A stretch of 64,000 nucleotides of DNA from Bacilli bacterium (GCA_017511805.1 JAFWJA010000011.1:1-64000); one strand, 5' to 3'; counted from the first letter of the stretch, positions 26,501-34,695 are shown. The notes: a model not told the origin generated them from the letters alone. Translations and numbers: made by a program.

Positions 26501-26833
26501 TCTAAGAAGACCCATTAAGTTAGTAATTACAATGTTTCCTGAAGTGTTAGATAGTTCATCTAAAGTATTTAATCTTATTGTTAATAAATCAGGAGAAGTC
26601 GCTAATGCTTCACTAGTTAAGAAATCATCCATCGGAAATAAATAACAGTTGTTATTTAATTTTGATAAAGAGCTATATATCATATTAGCTTCATATAAAG
26701 AATTAGTTACTAATATAATATCTCTATTAGTCTTTTTATATATATTTGAAACGCAAAAAGAAATTAACTCATTCGTTAACCCTGTAATTCCAATATTATC
26801 AAATTTGTTAATTTCTAATACTTTTTCAAACAT
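23543..26833 (-). CDS. mfd: Transcription-repair coupling factor Mfd
   Basis: 1096 residues. Displaces stalled RNA polymerase and recruits UvrA. UvrB-like N-terminal module, a CarD-type RNA-polymerase interaction domain (~440-500: LTVGDYVVHINHGIGVYNGL), RecG-like translocase with Walker A LLCGDVGYGKTEVAF, DEEQRFGVTHKEK, SATPIPRTLQMS, QIRGRVGRS, and a C-terminal TRCF domain. Full length. Next to pth and spoVT as in B. subtilis. Confidence 0.98.
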   Translation of the reverse strand: MFEKVLEINKFDNIGITGLTNELISFCVSNIYKKTNRDIILVTNSLYEANMIYSSLSKLNNNCYLFPMDDFLTSEALATSPDLLTIRLNTLDELSNTSGNIVITNLMGLLRYLPTKEIWKDSVITFKKGDTIDKDELTRKLASLGYISETTVTNTGEMASRGFILDLYPIKEDLPIRIEFWGDEIDSIRYFDPDTQRSNKEINEVVINSYSEFINKKGIEIEDRQKNLPLVCDTSSIFDYLDNPITIIKDFDQLNNSYVSLRNEIFEYDSALEERCKTNYMYNIDDIKFKDTVYLLTVDNLLKNKKLDKIYNIGAKNIDNFKSNIDLINEYINTALFHKKTVVISVNSDRKIENVKKFLKIEPKLTTIDKLFINELNIVKEDYDEGFELDKYILITENELFGQKIKNVNYKNKLKVGTKIKDVNNLTVGDYVVHINHGIGVYNGLKTLVKNGNKKDYLEISYQGKDKLFIPVEKIDLISKYSSKEGFAPKLNKLGSTEWQKTKLRIKNKVKDIADKLIKISAERSMKEGFAFKKDDDLQKDFDSEFGYTLTKDQFIAIDKIKKAMESNVPMDMLLCGDVGYGKTEVAFRAMFKAVNSGKQVAYLCPTTILSNQQYANSLERFKSFGIEIALLNRYTSTRRVNEIYDKLEKGKIDIVIGTHKLLNNNIKFKDLGLLIIDEEQRFGVTHKEKIKEYKANVDVLTLSATPIPRTLQMSLVGIRDLALIETPPASRYPVQTYVVEESNALIKDAIYKEMSRKGQVFILFNRVEFIEEKMMELKRLVPEADIRIAHGQMSKEELEDTMNAFINNEFDILLCTTIIETGIDIPNVNTLIIYDAERFGLSQLYQIRGRVGRSNKIAYAYLMHSKSKVLNEAAVKRLNAIKEFTELGSGFSIAMRDLSIRGAGDILGSEQAGFIDSVGYDLYVKILNDEVARLKGLEIKEEIIENEKPLIEVETHIDNSYVSSDSLKIEIHRLINEIDSKDKIETVKQELEDRFGKLSEEVIVYMYSEWFEKQAKSLNINDVVQNNLYVEFSLDKNTVEKLDVSELFYYASNLSEKFRFNYKSDRLFIKLLLSGLDKHFVYYLTDLLDYIKKIV

Positions 26834-26837
26834 AAAA

Positions 26838-27398
26838 TCATCTCTTATTATATTTTCCCATCAATAAATCAAAATTCATTATGAAAAAATCATCTATGAT
26901 ATTTAAACAAATTTCATATGTTTTTTCAAGTGTTTCTTTCTCTTCTTTTGATATTTTTCCTAAAACATAATCTTTTGTATCCATCATTTTATTATTAGAT
27001 ATACCTATTTTTAATCTTTTTATGTTATTTGTACCTAATTTTTCTTCAATATCCTTAATTCCATTATGACCACCAGAGCTAGAATTCTCTTTTAGTTTAA
27101 TCTTTCCTATCTCCATATCTAAATCATCTTGAATTATAAGTACTTCATCAGTCTTAATTTTATAAAAATCCATTATTTTTCTTACTGAATCACCACTTAA
27201 ATTCATATATGTTTGTGGTTCTAGAAATATAACATCTTCATTATTAATTGAAGTTTTAGTATATTTTCCATTAAATTTTTCTTTATCTAGTGTTAAATTG
27301 TTATTTCTTAAGTATTTATCTAATATGTTAAAACCTATATTATGTCTTGTATTTTCATATTCTTTTCCTGGATTACCTAATCCTACTATTAATTTCAT
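26838..27398 (-). CDS. pth: Peptidyl-tRNA hydrolase
   Basis: 186 residues from the ATG at 27398 (GGAGGTATAAC ahead). Recycles tRNA from peptidyl-tRNA dropped by ribosomes. KLIVGLGNPGKEYENTRHNIGF contains the catalytic His and Asn; MNLSGDSV, IQDDLDMEIGKI (Asp) and SSGGHNGIKDI complete the active site. In B. subtilis this gene is spoVC. The start of mfd follows after 4 bases. Confidence 0.97.
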   Translation of the reverse strand: MKLIVGLGNPGKEYENTRHNIGFNILDKYLRNNNLTLDKEKFNGKYTKTSINNEDVIFLEPQTYMNLSGDSVRKIMDFYKIKTDEVLIIQDDLDMEIGKIKLKENSSSGGHNGIKDIEEKLGTNNIKRLKIGISNNKMMDTKDYVLGKISKEEKETLEKTYEICLNIIDDFFIMNFDLLMGKYNKR

Positions 27399-27411
27399 GT
27401 TATACCTCCAT

Positions 27412-28251
27412 CTATTTTCTATCAATATATTGCTTATATACTTCGTTTTTAGGTAAATTATGAAGTTTAGCAACCTCTTTTATAGCATCTTTATCTCTCA
27501 TACCTGTTTTTACAAGCATATTTATATGATCTATAATATCTAGATCATCATAAGATTCTTTATCTTTATTTCCTTCTAATACTATTACAAATTCACCTTT
27601 TGGATCTTTTAATTCTTCTAAAACCTCAGAAATTGTACCTCTATATACCTCTTCATGCTTTTTACTAATCTCTCTAGAGATACTAATTTGTCTTTCACCC
27701 ATAATATCTTTAATTAACTGCAGTGTTTCTATAACTCTATATGGTGATTCATAGAAGATTATTGTGTATTCTAGCAGTTTTAAATCATCTAATTCCTTCT
27801 TTTTTTCTGTCTTCTTACTACTTAAGAAACCATAGAATAAAAATTTATTAGGATTTAGACCACTATTTACTATTGCTGGTGTAAAAGCTGTTGCGCCTGG
27901 TAAACATACCACATTAAAACCAGAATTAATTACTTTAAATACTGATACATAACCAGGATCACTTATTGATGGTGTACCTCTATCTGTGATTATTGAAACA
28001 TCAAAACCTTGATTTAAATAATCAAGTACTTTTAAATATACATCGTCTTCATTAAATTTATGACAAGGAATTAACTTTTTCTTTATATCAAAATAATCTA
28101 ATAACTTTTTAGATTCTCTTGTATCTTCAGAAAAGATTACTTCTGAATTCTTTAATATTTCAACCCCTCTATATGTCATATCACCCATATTACCTATTGG
28201 AGTTGGAACTAAATATAAAGTAGGTTTTCCATCATAACTCTTTTGACTCAC
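27412..28251 (-). CDS. rsmI: 16S rRNA 2'-O-ribose methyltransferase RsmI
   Basis: 279 residues, GTG start after GGTGGTGATTTT. Methylates C1402 ribose in the decoding centre. Tetrapyrrole-methylase fold: LVPTPIGNMGDMTYRG, FSEDTRESKKLL, TDRGTPSISDPG, VCLPGATAFTPAIVNSG, FYESPYRV. In B. subtilis it sits near yabB and ricT as here. Thirteen bases ahead of pth. Confidence 0.96.
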   Translation of the reverse strand: MSQKSYDGKPTLYLVPTPIGNMGDMTYRGVEILKNSEVIFSEDTRESKKLLDYFDIKKKLIPCHKFNEDDVYLKVLDYLNQGFDVSIITDRGTPSISDPGYVSVFKVINSGFNVVCLPGATAFTPAIVNSGLNPNKFLFYGFLSSKKTEKKKELDDLKLLEYTIIFYESPYRVIETLQLIKDIMGERQISISREISKKHEEVYRGTISEVLEELKDPKGEFVIVLEGNKDKESYDDLDIIDHINMLVKTGMRDKDAIKEVAKLHNLPKNEVYKQYIDRK

Positions 28252-28315
28252 AAAATCACCACCAAATTACAAGAATAATTATATCATAACAATTAAAAAA
28301 TAGACAAATCATTGC

Positions 28316-28666
28316 CTATTTTCTTTTATATTTAACATCTGATCCTACACTATCTTTAATTATTAACATATCATCTTCAATCACATATTCAAATTCATTT
28401 GGAATAGTTGTATTTTCATAACTAATTTTTACTTTATTACCTTTATCTTCATAAGTAAATTTCTTTTTATCGCTATAGAAAGTATAACTTCCTGTATTAT
28501 CACCATTAAATGTGTAGTAAATATCCTTATTTTCTTTTTTAGATGATTCATCGTAATAATTCCATTGACCTTCTAATCCTTTTGAAGATGATCCACATCC
28601 TGTCATTATAACAATTAAAAATGTAGATAAAAATAAAACCCCTAATCTTTTAATAGTTTTTCTCAT
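28316..28666 (-). CDS. Small lipoprotein (DUF5640-like lipocalin type)
   Basis: 116 residues. Signal peptide with lipobox MTGC (Cys24), then ~90 residues starting LEGQWNYYDESSK, the W-containing opening and alternating beta pattern (YTFNGDNTGSYTFYSDKKKFTYEDKGNKVKISYEN) of small lipocalin-like secreted domains. AAAGGATATAAAATT precedes the ATG. Role unknown. The single-membrane protein at 49507 has a comparable GTWVCDNNIQFEID domain, so the two may be related. Confidence 0.7.
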   Translation of the reverse strand: MRKTIKRLGVLFLSTFLIVIMTGCGSSSKGLEGQWNYYDESSKKENKDIYYTFNGDNTGSYTFYSDKKKFTYEDKGNKVKISYENTTIPNEFEYVIEDDMLIIKDSVGSDVKYKRK

Positions 28667-28698
28667 AATTTTATATCCTTTCTATTATTATTATAACA

Positions 28699-28727
28699 TA
28701 AAAAAAGAATATAAATACTTATATTCT
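28699..28727 (-). terminator. Terminator of yabB
   Basis: AGAATATAA/TTATATTCT with a 4-base loop (28706-28727), followed leftward by seven T; overlaps the yabB stop codon. Confidence 0.7.
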
Positions 28728-29435
28728 AAAAAAATCTTGTATTTCTTTTTTATATTCTCCATTTTCAGCATGTATTATAAGAGGTTCTAATACTTTTAAT
28801 GAATTATTCCCATTCTTAGTACCCTCAATTAATAACATGTTACTTTCTGTATTTTCTTTTGGATATATAAATTGTATTCTTTTTGGAGATATATTATTAT
28901 CAACCATAGTCTTTATTATATCACTTAATCTTTCAGGTCTATGTACAAGAACTAAACTACCATTATTCTTTAGTAATTTTCTAGATAGTTTAACTATATC
29001 TTCAATATTGATCATTATTTCATGTCTCGCAATTGATTTAATATCATTATTATTCTTTTTGGATTGCTCATTTACTTTAAAATATGGTGGATTACATGTA
29101 ATCAAGTCAAATGTATCAGTCTCAAACTTATTAGTAAGCTCTTTAGCATCCATATTTAATAATTCTATTTTATCTTCTAATCCATTAATTTTAATAGATT
29201 CTTTTCCCAATTCATATATTTCTTTTTGAATTTCAACCGCATATAATTTATTGTCCACTACTGTGGATAACATTAATGGAATAGGACAATTACCAGAACA
29301 AATATCTATTATTTTTTGATTCTTTCTAATATTTAAAAACTTAAATAGTAGAACTGAATCTAATGAATAATTAAAATAATCAGTATCTTGAACTATTTTT
29401 AAATTATATCCTAATAAATCATTTACTACTTTCAT
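28719..29435 (-). CDS. yabB: YabB/TrmN6-type N6-adenine methyltransferase
   Basis: 238 residues. SAM-binding IIDICSGNCPIPLML and catalytic NPPYF (DLITCNPPYF). Family members methylate A37 of tRNA1(Val). An unusual SGNCPIP stands where most have GSG/GTG-type glycine loops, but Firmicute YabB proteins share it. It overlaps ricT by 17 bases and has no clear ribosome site of its own, so it is probably translated by coupling. B. subtilis has ricT-yabA-yabB; yabA is missing here. Confidence 0.88.
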   Translation of the reverse strand: MKVVNDLLGYNLKIVQDTDYFNYSLDSVLLFKFLNIRKNQKIIDICSGNCPIPLMLSTVVDNKLYAVEIQKEIYELGKESIKINGLEDKIELLNMDAKELTNKFETDTFDLITCNPPYFKVNEQSKKNNNDIKSIARHEIMINIEDIVKLSRKLLKNNGSLVLVHRPERLSDIIKTMVDNNISPKRIQFIYPKENTESNMLLIEGTKNGNNSLKVLEPLIIHAENGEYKKEIQDFFRI

Positions 29436-30216
29436 CTAAGAATAATTCAATAACTTCTTTATCTTTAGTTTCAATCTTATATGATTTTCTAAAAATATCG
29501 ACTGAAGTTACTTTTCCTTTCTTACCATCTTTTTCAATTATTTGACCAATTGAAGGATATTTCTTCTTTTCTTCTAAATAATTTTCATCTTCATATTCTA
29601 AACAACATAATAATCTATTACATGCACCATTAATCTTAGTAGGATTTAATGAAATATTTTGATTTTTAGCCATATTTATAGTAATATTATTAAAACTATA
29701 TAAATATGAAGAACAACATAATGGTCTTCCGCAAGGACCTAATCCTCCTACTTCTTTTGCTTTATCTCTTGGTCCAATTTGTCTTAACTCTATTCTAACT
29801 TTATAAATACTTGCTAATTGTTTAGCTAATTCCCTAAAATCTACTCTATCATTAGATAAATAAGTAAAGTATAGTTGAGTTCTTTCAAAATTATATGAAG
29901 CATCTATTAATTTCATATCTAATACAGATTTTTCTATTAATTCCTTACATTTATTAAATGCACTTTTAGAATCCTTTATATTATTTAAATATTGGTTATA
30001 GTCTTTTTTTGTACTGATTCTAATTACTTTCTTTAAATTATCATTATATTCTTCTTTATCTATTTCTTTTAATTCTTCAACAGTTCCAAATTGTAATCCT
30101 CTTTCTGTTTCAACAATAACTGTTAATCCCTTTTTTAGGTTAAGATTATTTGAATCAAAGTAATAATTTCTTCCATTTTTAACAAATGATACACCTGCTA
30201 TTTTTATTTTATCCAT
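29419..30216 (-). CDS. ricT: RicT (YaaT), PSP1-domain protein
   Basis: 265 residues. PSP1 domain with FGTVEELKEID and the Cys cluster GPCGRPLCCSSYL ... GACNRLLCCLEYE that ligates an Fe-S cluster. In B. subtilis RicT, RicA and RicF form the Y-complex that directs RNase Y processing and supports competence and sporulation. Two bases after holB, as in the B. subtilis holB-ricT order. Confidence 0.93.
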   Translation of the reverse strand: MDKIKIAGVSFVKNGRNYYFDSNNLNLKKGLTVIVETERGLQFGTVEELKEIDKEEYNDNLKKVIRISTKKDYNQYLNNIKDSKSAFNKCKELIEKSVLDMKLIDASYNFERTQLYFTYLSNDRVDFRELAKQLASIYKVRIELRQIGPRDKAKEVGGLGPCGRPLCCSSYLYSFNNITINMAKNQNISLNPTKINGACNRLLCCLEYEDENYLEEKKKYPSIGQIIEKDGKKGKVTSVDIFRKSYKIETKDKEVIELFLDESSK

Positions 30217-30218
30217 TA

Positions 30219-31133
30219 TTACACCTCACTATATTTAATTATAAAATCATCTATTAATAATTTTAAATTCATGTTTGTATCTAATTTATTTAGTGTTTCC
30301 TCAATCAAATTCAATTTCTTTTGAATATCAATTAATTCATTATTATTAGCTATTTCTTTAACAATGTCAACATAATTAATTAAAGAATTAATTGATCTAT
30401 CAATTTTCATGTTTAAAACATCATAATAAAAGTATAACATAAATTCAAATAATAATTGAAAATCTTCTTTTGTTTTAAAGATATCAAATATATCAGATTT
30501 ATAATGACTAAATGTATTTATACCTATTTTTTCTATTAATTTGATAAAATTTATTATATTTTTAGACTCTTCATTAAAAGTATCCATTGAATATTCTTCA
30601 TCTTTATATATAGAATATTTAGTATAAAGTAAATCCAAATAATTATCAGTTATTTTATTGTTAAATAATAATACTTGGCATCTAGATTTAATAGTAGGAA
30701 GAACCTTTGGTAAATTATCAGTTAAAAGAATTGCAATTATATCATCATTTGGTTCTTCTAGAAACTTAAGTATAGTATTTGCTGACGATGAATTAAGTTT
30801 ATCTGCTCCATCTATTATATATATTAGTTTTTCTCCTAAAGTAGGTTTTACCATAAATTCTTTTTGTAATGCACTTAATTCTTCTTTTTTTATCAAATTA
30901 TTAGTTGGTTTAATAATTTTTAGTTCTGGATAATTATTATCATCAATATTTTTATTAATTTTTTCATTATTACCTGGATTTATTAATTTCTTTGCAAATG
31001 CTAAAGAAAACTGCATCAAAAAACTCTTATCATTTGAAACAAATAGATAAGCTTGAACTATTTTATTGTTATCAATACTATTTATTAACAATTTAGTAAT
31101 AATTGGTTGCTCTTTGATATAATCCTCTAACAT
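30219..31133 (-). CDS. holB: DNA polymerase III delta' subunit
   Basis: 304 residues from the ATG at 31133 (AGGTG six bases ahead; ATG at 31139 is another option). AAA+ clamp-loader subunit with sensor motif IIDGADKLNSSSANTILKFLEEP and LPTIKSRCQVLLF (the SRC motif), no functional Walker A, as normal for delta'. Works with DnaX and HolA to load DnaN. bofA stop overlaps the alternative ATG. Confidence 0.93.
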   Translation of the reverse strand: MLEDYIKEQPIITKLLINSIDNNKIVQAYLFVSNDKSFLMQFSLAFAKKLINPGNNEKINKNIDDNNYPELKIIKPTNNLIKKEELSALQKEFMVKPTLGEKLIYIIDGADKLNSSSANTILKFLEEPNDDIIAILLTDNLPKVLPTIKSRCQVLLFNNKITDNYLDLLYTKYSIYKDEEYSMDTFNEESKNIINFIKLIEKIGINTFSHYKSDIFDIFKTKEDFQLLFEFMLYFYYDVLNMKIDRSINSLINYVDIVKEIANNNELIDIQKKLNLIEETLNKLDTNMNLKLLIDDFIIKYSEV

Positions 31134-31138
31134 ATTCA

Positions 31139-31327
31139 TCACCTAAAATTTATTAAATAAAATATTATCAATCCTATAAAACCAGGAATACCTAATATAG
31201 ATGTAATTATAATAGTAATAATATTAATAGGTACTGGAAGATTATATTGATTCATAAATATATTATATGCATATAATATTCCTAAACTAACTACTGCTCT
31301 TCTAAATATCTTATACAATAGTTTCAA
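31139..31327 (-). CDS. bofA: BofA-like sigma-K processing inhibitor
   Basis: 62 residues with a TTG start (AGGTG seven bases ahead). Two hydrophobic segments; the C-terminal half LPVPINIITIIITSILGIPG matches the BofA signature (VPIN...GILGIPG). BofA holds the SpoIVFB protease inactive in the outer forespore membrane until sigma-K activation. Shorter than B. subtilis BofA (87) at the N-terminus. Its position after recR matches B. subtilis. Confidence 0.82.
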   Translation of the reverse strand: MKLLYKIFRRAVVSLGILYAYNIFMNQYNLPVPINIITIIITSILGIPGFIGLIIFYLINFR

Positions 31328-31366
31328 TTAATATCACCTATTAAACTATATTTATAAAATTTAAAT

Positions 31367-31969
31367 TTATGATAACTTATTTCTTCCTTCTAGAGCTCTT
31401 TGTATTGTTAAAGCATCTAGATATTCCATATCAGCTCCTACTGGTATACCTGCAGCTATTTTTGTAACAGATACATCAGTTCCTTCTAATAATTTAAGTA
31501 TATAAAGAGATGTTGTTTCTCCTTCCATACTTGTATTCAAAGCTAATATTACTTCTTTAATTTTTTCTTTTTTTATTCTATTAATTAATTCATTTATTTT
31601 AATATCTTCTGGATTTATTCCCTCTAGTGGTGAAATTAATCCTTCTAAAACATGATATTTTCCTTTATAGGCATTAGATTTTTCAAATAATATAAGATCT
31701 TTTGTACTTTCAACAACACATATTGTTGAAGAATCTCTTGTATCATCACTACAAATGGAACATATTTCACTATCTTCAGTTAAATTGTTACATATTGAGC
31801 ACTTAACTATTTTTGTTTTAACATTATTAATTGAATTAGAAAACTTTTCTGCATTTTCATCAGAAAACTTTAAAACTGCAAAACTTAATCGTTCTGCATT
31901 TTTTTCTCCAATACCTGGAAGCAATTTAAAACATTCAATTAATTCTTCTAAACTTTTTGGAAATTTCAT
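31367..31969 (-). CDS. recR: Recombination protein RecR
   Basis: 200 residues. Helix-hairpin-helix LPGIGEKNAERLSF, zinc finger CSICNNLTEDSEICSIC, and Toprim domain with ICVVESTKDLILFE. Acts with RecO (and RecF) to load RecA on SSB-coated gaps. Immediately after yaaK, as in most Firmicutes. Confidence 0.97.
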   Translation of the reverse strand: MKFPKSLEELIECFKLLPGIGEKNAERLSFAVLKFSDENAEKFSNSINNVKTKIVKCSICNNLTEDSEICSICSDDTRDSSTICVVESTKDLILFEKSNAYKGKYHVLEGLISPLEGINPEDIKINELINRIKKEKIKEVILALNTSMEGETTSLYILKLLEGTDVSVTKIAAGIPVGADMEYLDALTIQRALEGRNKLS

Positions 31970-31970
31970 A

Positions 31971-32264
31971 TTAGAATAATCCAGGCATCATACTAGAATA
32001 GCGGCCTAATTTACTTTCCATTGCTTTATCTGCTTGATTAATTACATCATTAACAGCAATTAAAATCATATCTTCTAATGCCTCTATATCATCTGATTCT
32101 ATATCTTTACTTATAACTATTTTAGTTATTTCTTTATTTCCTGTTCCTTCTACTTCAACTAAATCTTTTTTACAAGTAAAAGTCATAGCAGCTACTTCTT
32201 CTTGTGCTTTTTTCATATCCTTTTGCATTTTTTGTGCTTGTTGCATCAATTGATTCATATTCAT
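31971..32264 (-). CDS. yaaK: YbaB/EbfC nucleoid-associated protein
   Basis: 97 residues, MNQLMQQAQKMQKDMKKAQEEV start typical of YbaB/EbfC dimeric DNA-binding 'tweezers' proteins. AGGAG precedes the ATG by 8 bases. Between dnaX and recR, the conserved place for this family, with 3 bases to dnaX. Confidence 0.95.
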   Translation of the reverse strand: MNMNQLMQQAQKMQKDMKKAQEEVAAMTFTCKKDLVEVEGTGNKEITKIVISKDIESDDIEALEDMILIAVNDVINQADKAMESKLGRYSSMMPGLF

Positions 32265-32267
32265 ATT

Positions 32268-33926
32268 CTATTCTCCTATCTCTAATAAATCTTCAAATTC
32301 ACTTTTTTTCTCTGATTTATTTTCTTTTATTTTATTATAAAGATCATTTTCATCTAATATATCAATCTTTTCTTTATTTTTTATTTTATTTACATAGATA
32401 TTTCTTTTTTCTTCCCATAATTTTTCATCATAGAAGCATACTTTTATATCTTTTGATAATTTATTAATAAAGAAATTTTCTAAATTAAATAAATCTTCAA
32501 ATAATTCATTCAATATATTTATATTAGATGCAGTTATTATTATACCATCTTTTGAACCAGCTTTGATAGTACAATCAGATAATAAGTTAAAATATTTTCT
32601 ATCATCTAAATTATCTAATTGTTCCTCTAAATGATTCTTAAACTCTAAATATTCTTTTAATGACTCTTTATCAGCTTCTGCTAATATATTATTTAACCTT
32701 ATATCCATAAGTTCATTATAGATTTTGTATTTTTCATCAGGTTCTTTTTTTGTAATAGCATTTGTTTCTTTCTTTTCTTCAACTTCTATTTGTTTTTCCA
32801 CTTCTTTTTTATTCAAATCTAAAGAATTTTTATTTTTAATAACAACCTTTTCTACATTATCGACACGAACATTTGTTTTATTAACAATATCTAATATCCT
32901 TATTAATAATAAATCAAAATATATTTTTTTATTTTTTATATTTCTCATTTTATTGAGATAATCAGTTATTTCGAATGTAATATTAATTACATTATCTTTA
33001 CCTACTTTTTCAATTAGTTCATTATTTTTATTTATTTGATAGTTAATAAGATTATTTTTTAAATAATTAACTACATCTTCACAAATAAATGTATAATCTT
33101 TTCCTAATTCTTCAAATGAATCACTTATTTCAAAAACTTTATCCACATTATTATTGCATAAATTATCAAATAAATTTGTTATTTCATTATCACTAATTCT
33201 ACCATTTAAAAGTAATACATCATCTATCTTTATATCAGAGTTTGAATAAGAGTTTAATTGATCTAACAAACCAATTGCATCTCTTAATCCACCGGCAGAA
33301 TCAATACATATTTGATTAATTGCTTCATCTGTGATTTTAATATTTTCAGATTCACATATACTTTTAATTTTTTCAATCATTAATGGTTTAGGAATAGATT
33401 TAAACTCAAAATTTTGGCATCTAGATATAATAGTTAAAGGTACTTTTTGAATTTCTGTTGTTGCTAATATAAAAATTACATGTTTTGGAGGTTCTTCTAA
33501 TGTTTTTAATAAAGCATTGAATGCACCAGCTGATAACATATGAACCTCATCAATAATATAAATCTTATATTTAGAAAATGTAGGCATTAAAGAAATATGA
33601 TTCTTTATTTCTCTAATTTCATCTACTCCATTATTAGAAGCAGCATCCATTTCTATAATATCAACATTTTCATTATTATTACTCATTTTACAAATATCAC
33701 AATTTTCACAAGATATTCCATCTTTAACATTTTCACAGTTAATTGTTTTTGCAAAAATTTTAGCAATACTTGTTTTACCTGTACCTCTAGGACCTATAAA
33801 TAAATATGCATGTGTTAATTTATTATTCTTAATAGCATTTTTTAAAGTATTCACAACTATAGTTTGCCCACATACTTCATCAAAAGTTTTTGGTCTATAT
33901 TTTCTATATAATGCTTGGTATAACAT
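32268..33926 (-). CDS. dnaX: DNA polymerase III gamma/tau subunit
   Basis: 552 residues. Clamp-loader ATPase: LFIGPRGTGKTSIAKIFAK (Walker A), zinc module CENVKDGISCENCDIC, IIDEVHMLS (Walker B), LTIISRCQNFEF (SRC), then the collar domain and a charged C-terminal region that contacts the polymerase. AAAGGAAGATCAAC precedes the ATG. No obvious frameshift signal was found, so only tau is likely made. Confidence 0.97.
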   Translation of the reverse strand: MLYQALYRKYRPKTFDEVCGQTIVVNTLKNAIKNNKLTHAYLFIGPRGTGKTSIAKIFAKTINCENVKDGISCENCDICKMSNNNENVDIIEMDAASNNGVDEIREIKNHISLMPTFSKYKIYIIDEVHMLSAGAFNALLKTLEEPPKHVIFILATTEIQKVPLTIISRCQNFEFKSIPKPLMIEKIKSICESENIKITDEAINQICIDSAGGLRDAIGLLDQLNSYSNSDIKIDDVLLLNGRISDNEITNLFDNLCNNNVDKVFEISDSFEELGKDYTFICEDVVNYLKNNLINYQINKNNELIEKVGKDNVINITFEITDYLNKMRNIKNKKIYFDLLLIRILDIVNKTNVRVDNVEKVVIKNKNSLDLNKKEVEKQIEVEEKKETNAITKKEPDEKYKIYNELMDIRLNNILAEADKESLKEYLEFKNHLEEQLDNLDDRKYFNLLSDCTIKAGSKDGIIITASNINILNELFEDLFNLENFFINKLSKDIKVCFYDEKLWEEKRNIYVNKIKNKEKIDILDENDLYNKIKENKSEKKSEFEDLLEIGE

Positions 33927-34022
33927 GTTGATCTTCCTTTCAATATAATTATACCATATTTTCCTTTATTTATAATATAATTTAGATATATAAAACAAAA
34001 CATTTTTAATAAATCAAATTAA

Positions 34023-34076
34023 TGTTTCACGTGAAACATTGGTTAAAAAATATATCTATATGTTTCACGTGAAACA
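34023..34076. other. parS sites 1 and 2 (ParB binding)
   Basis: Perfect 16-bp palindromes TGTTTCACGTGAAACA at 34023-34038 and 34061-34076, 38 bp apart, in the dnaX-tadA gap. ParB loads at parS to form the partition complex that recruits SMC. Confidence 0.95.
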
Positions 34077-34086
34077 TAGAAAAATA

Positions 34087-34114
34087 AAAAAATATTTCCC
34101 GGGAAATATTTTTT
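34087..34114. other. Noc-binding site 1 in a 28-bp palindrome
   Basis: ATTTCCCGGGAAAT (34094-34107) is the Noc-binding consensus known from B. subtilis. The symmetry extends to A6/T6 on both sides, so the DNA also has the look of a bidirectional intrinsic terminator. A Noc-type gene lies at 52573. Confidence 0.9.
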
Positions 34115-34125
34115 GATTATTTTTC

Positions 34126-34165
34126 AAAAAAAATAATCAATGTTTCACGTGAAACATTGATTATT
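34126..34165. other. parS site 3 inside the tadA terminator
   Basis: parS at 34141-34156 is the centre of a perfect 34-bp inverted repeat (34132-34165). On the minus strand the stem begins at the tadA stop codon and is followed by eight T (34126-34133), so it is both a partition site and a rho-independent terminator. Confidence 0.85.
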
Positions 34166-34568
34166 ATCTTTTGTTTTTAAAAAAATTAGTTAGTACATCT
34201 GCAAAATTATCATTTTTTATATAATTATAATTAGGATTAGATTCTGTTTCTTCATTATTTTGTTTTATAAAATAATAAATGTTATTAATTCTCGCTTTTT
34301 TTATTATTTCTTTACACATAGAACAAGGTTCTAATGTAACATATAGAGCACAATTATTTAATCTCCAATTATTTAATTTCTTTGAAGCTTTTTTAATAAC
34401 GTCTATTTCAGCATGACCCAATACATTTTGTTTTTGTTCAGTTTTATTATAAGTTCTTGCAATAATTTTATTATTATAAACAATTAATGCAGCTATTGGT
34501 ACTTCATTATATCTTTGTGCTTTTAATACTAATTTATTTAATTCTTTTATTATTATTTCATTATTCAT
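34164..34568 (-). CDS. tadA: tRNA-specific adenosine deaminase
   Basis: 134 residues from the ATG at 34568, with GGAG seven bases ahead; the longer upstream frame runs through the SRP RNA gene. Deaminates A34 to inosine in tRNA-Arg(ACG). Zn site LGHAEIDVI and PCSMCKEII are present. Its ribosome site follows directly on the U run that ends the SRP RNA. B. subtilis has the same tadA-scr-dnaX neighbourhood with a different order of the RNA. Confidence 0.95.
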   Translation of the reverse strand: MNNEIIIKELNKLVLKAQRYNEVPIAALIVYNNKIIARTYNKTEQKQNVLGHAEIDVIKKASKKLNNWRLNNCALYVTLEPCSMCKEIIKKARINNIYYFIKQNNEETESNPNYNYIKNDNFADVLTNFFKNKR

Positions 34569-34581
34569 ATAAATTCTCCAT

Positions 34582-34660
34582 AAAAAAAAGCACACACGAA
34601 AATTAAATGTTAAGGCTGCTATATTTCTATCCTGACCTGGTTCCAAGTTTTTCGTTGTGC
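34582..34660 (-). ncRNA. ffs: Signal recognition particle RNA, small bacterial type
   Basis: Minus-strand RNA of about 71 nt plus U tail. It has the conserved SRP domain IV: ACCAGGTCAGGA on one side and AGCAGCC on the other around a loop. The ends GCACAACGAAAA and TTTTCGTGTGTGC pair to close the hairpin, followed by eight T as terminator. It binds Ffh to form SRP. The small type lacks the Alu domain of the long B. subtilis scRNA. The loop between AGGA and AGCAGCC (TAGAAATAT) departs from the common GGAA-type tetraloop context. Confidence 0.9.
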
Positions 34661-34666
34661 AAATAT

Positions 34667-34695
34667 AATATACTATGTTTTAATTTAAATGTCAA
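34667..34695 (-). promoter_or_regulatory. Promoter of the SRP RNA
   Basis: TTGACA (34690-34695), 17 bp, TATATT (34667-34672), read leftward, with the RNA 5' end predicted 7 bases further at 34660. Confidence 0.85.

Noticed and set aside
34569-34646. N-terminal extension of tadA (MEPGQDRNIAAL...)
   Set aside because: The extension reads through the SRP RNA gene and its terminator; the start with a ribosome site is at 34568.
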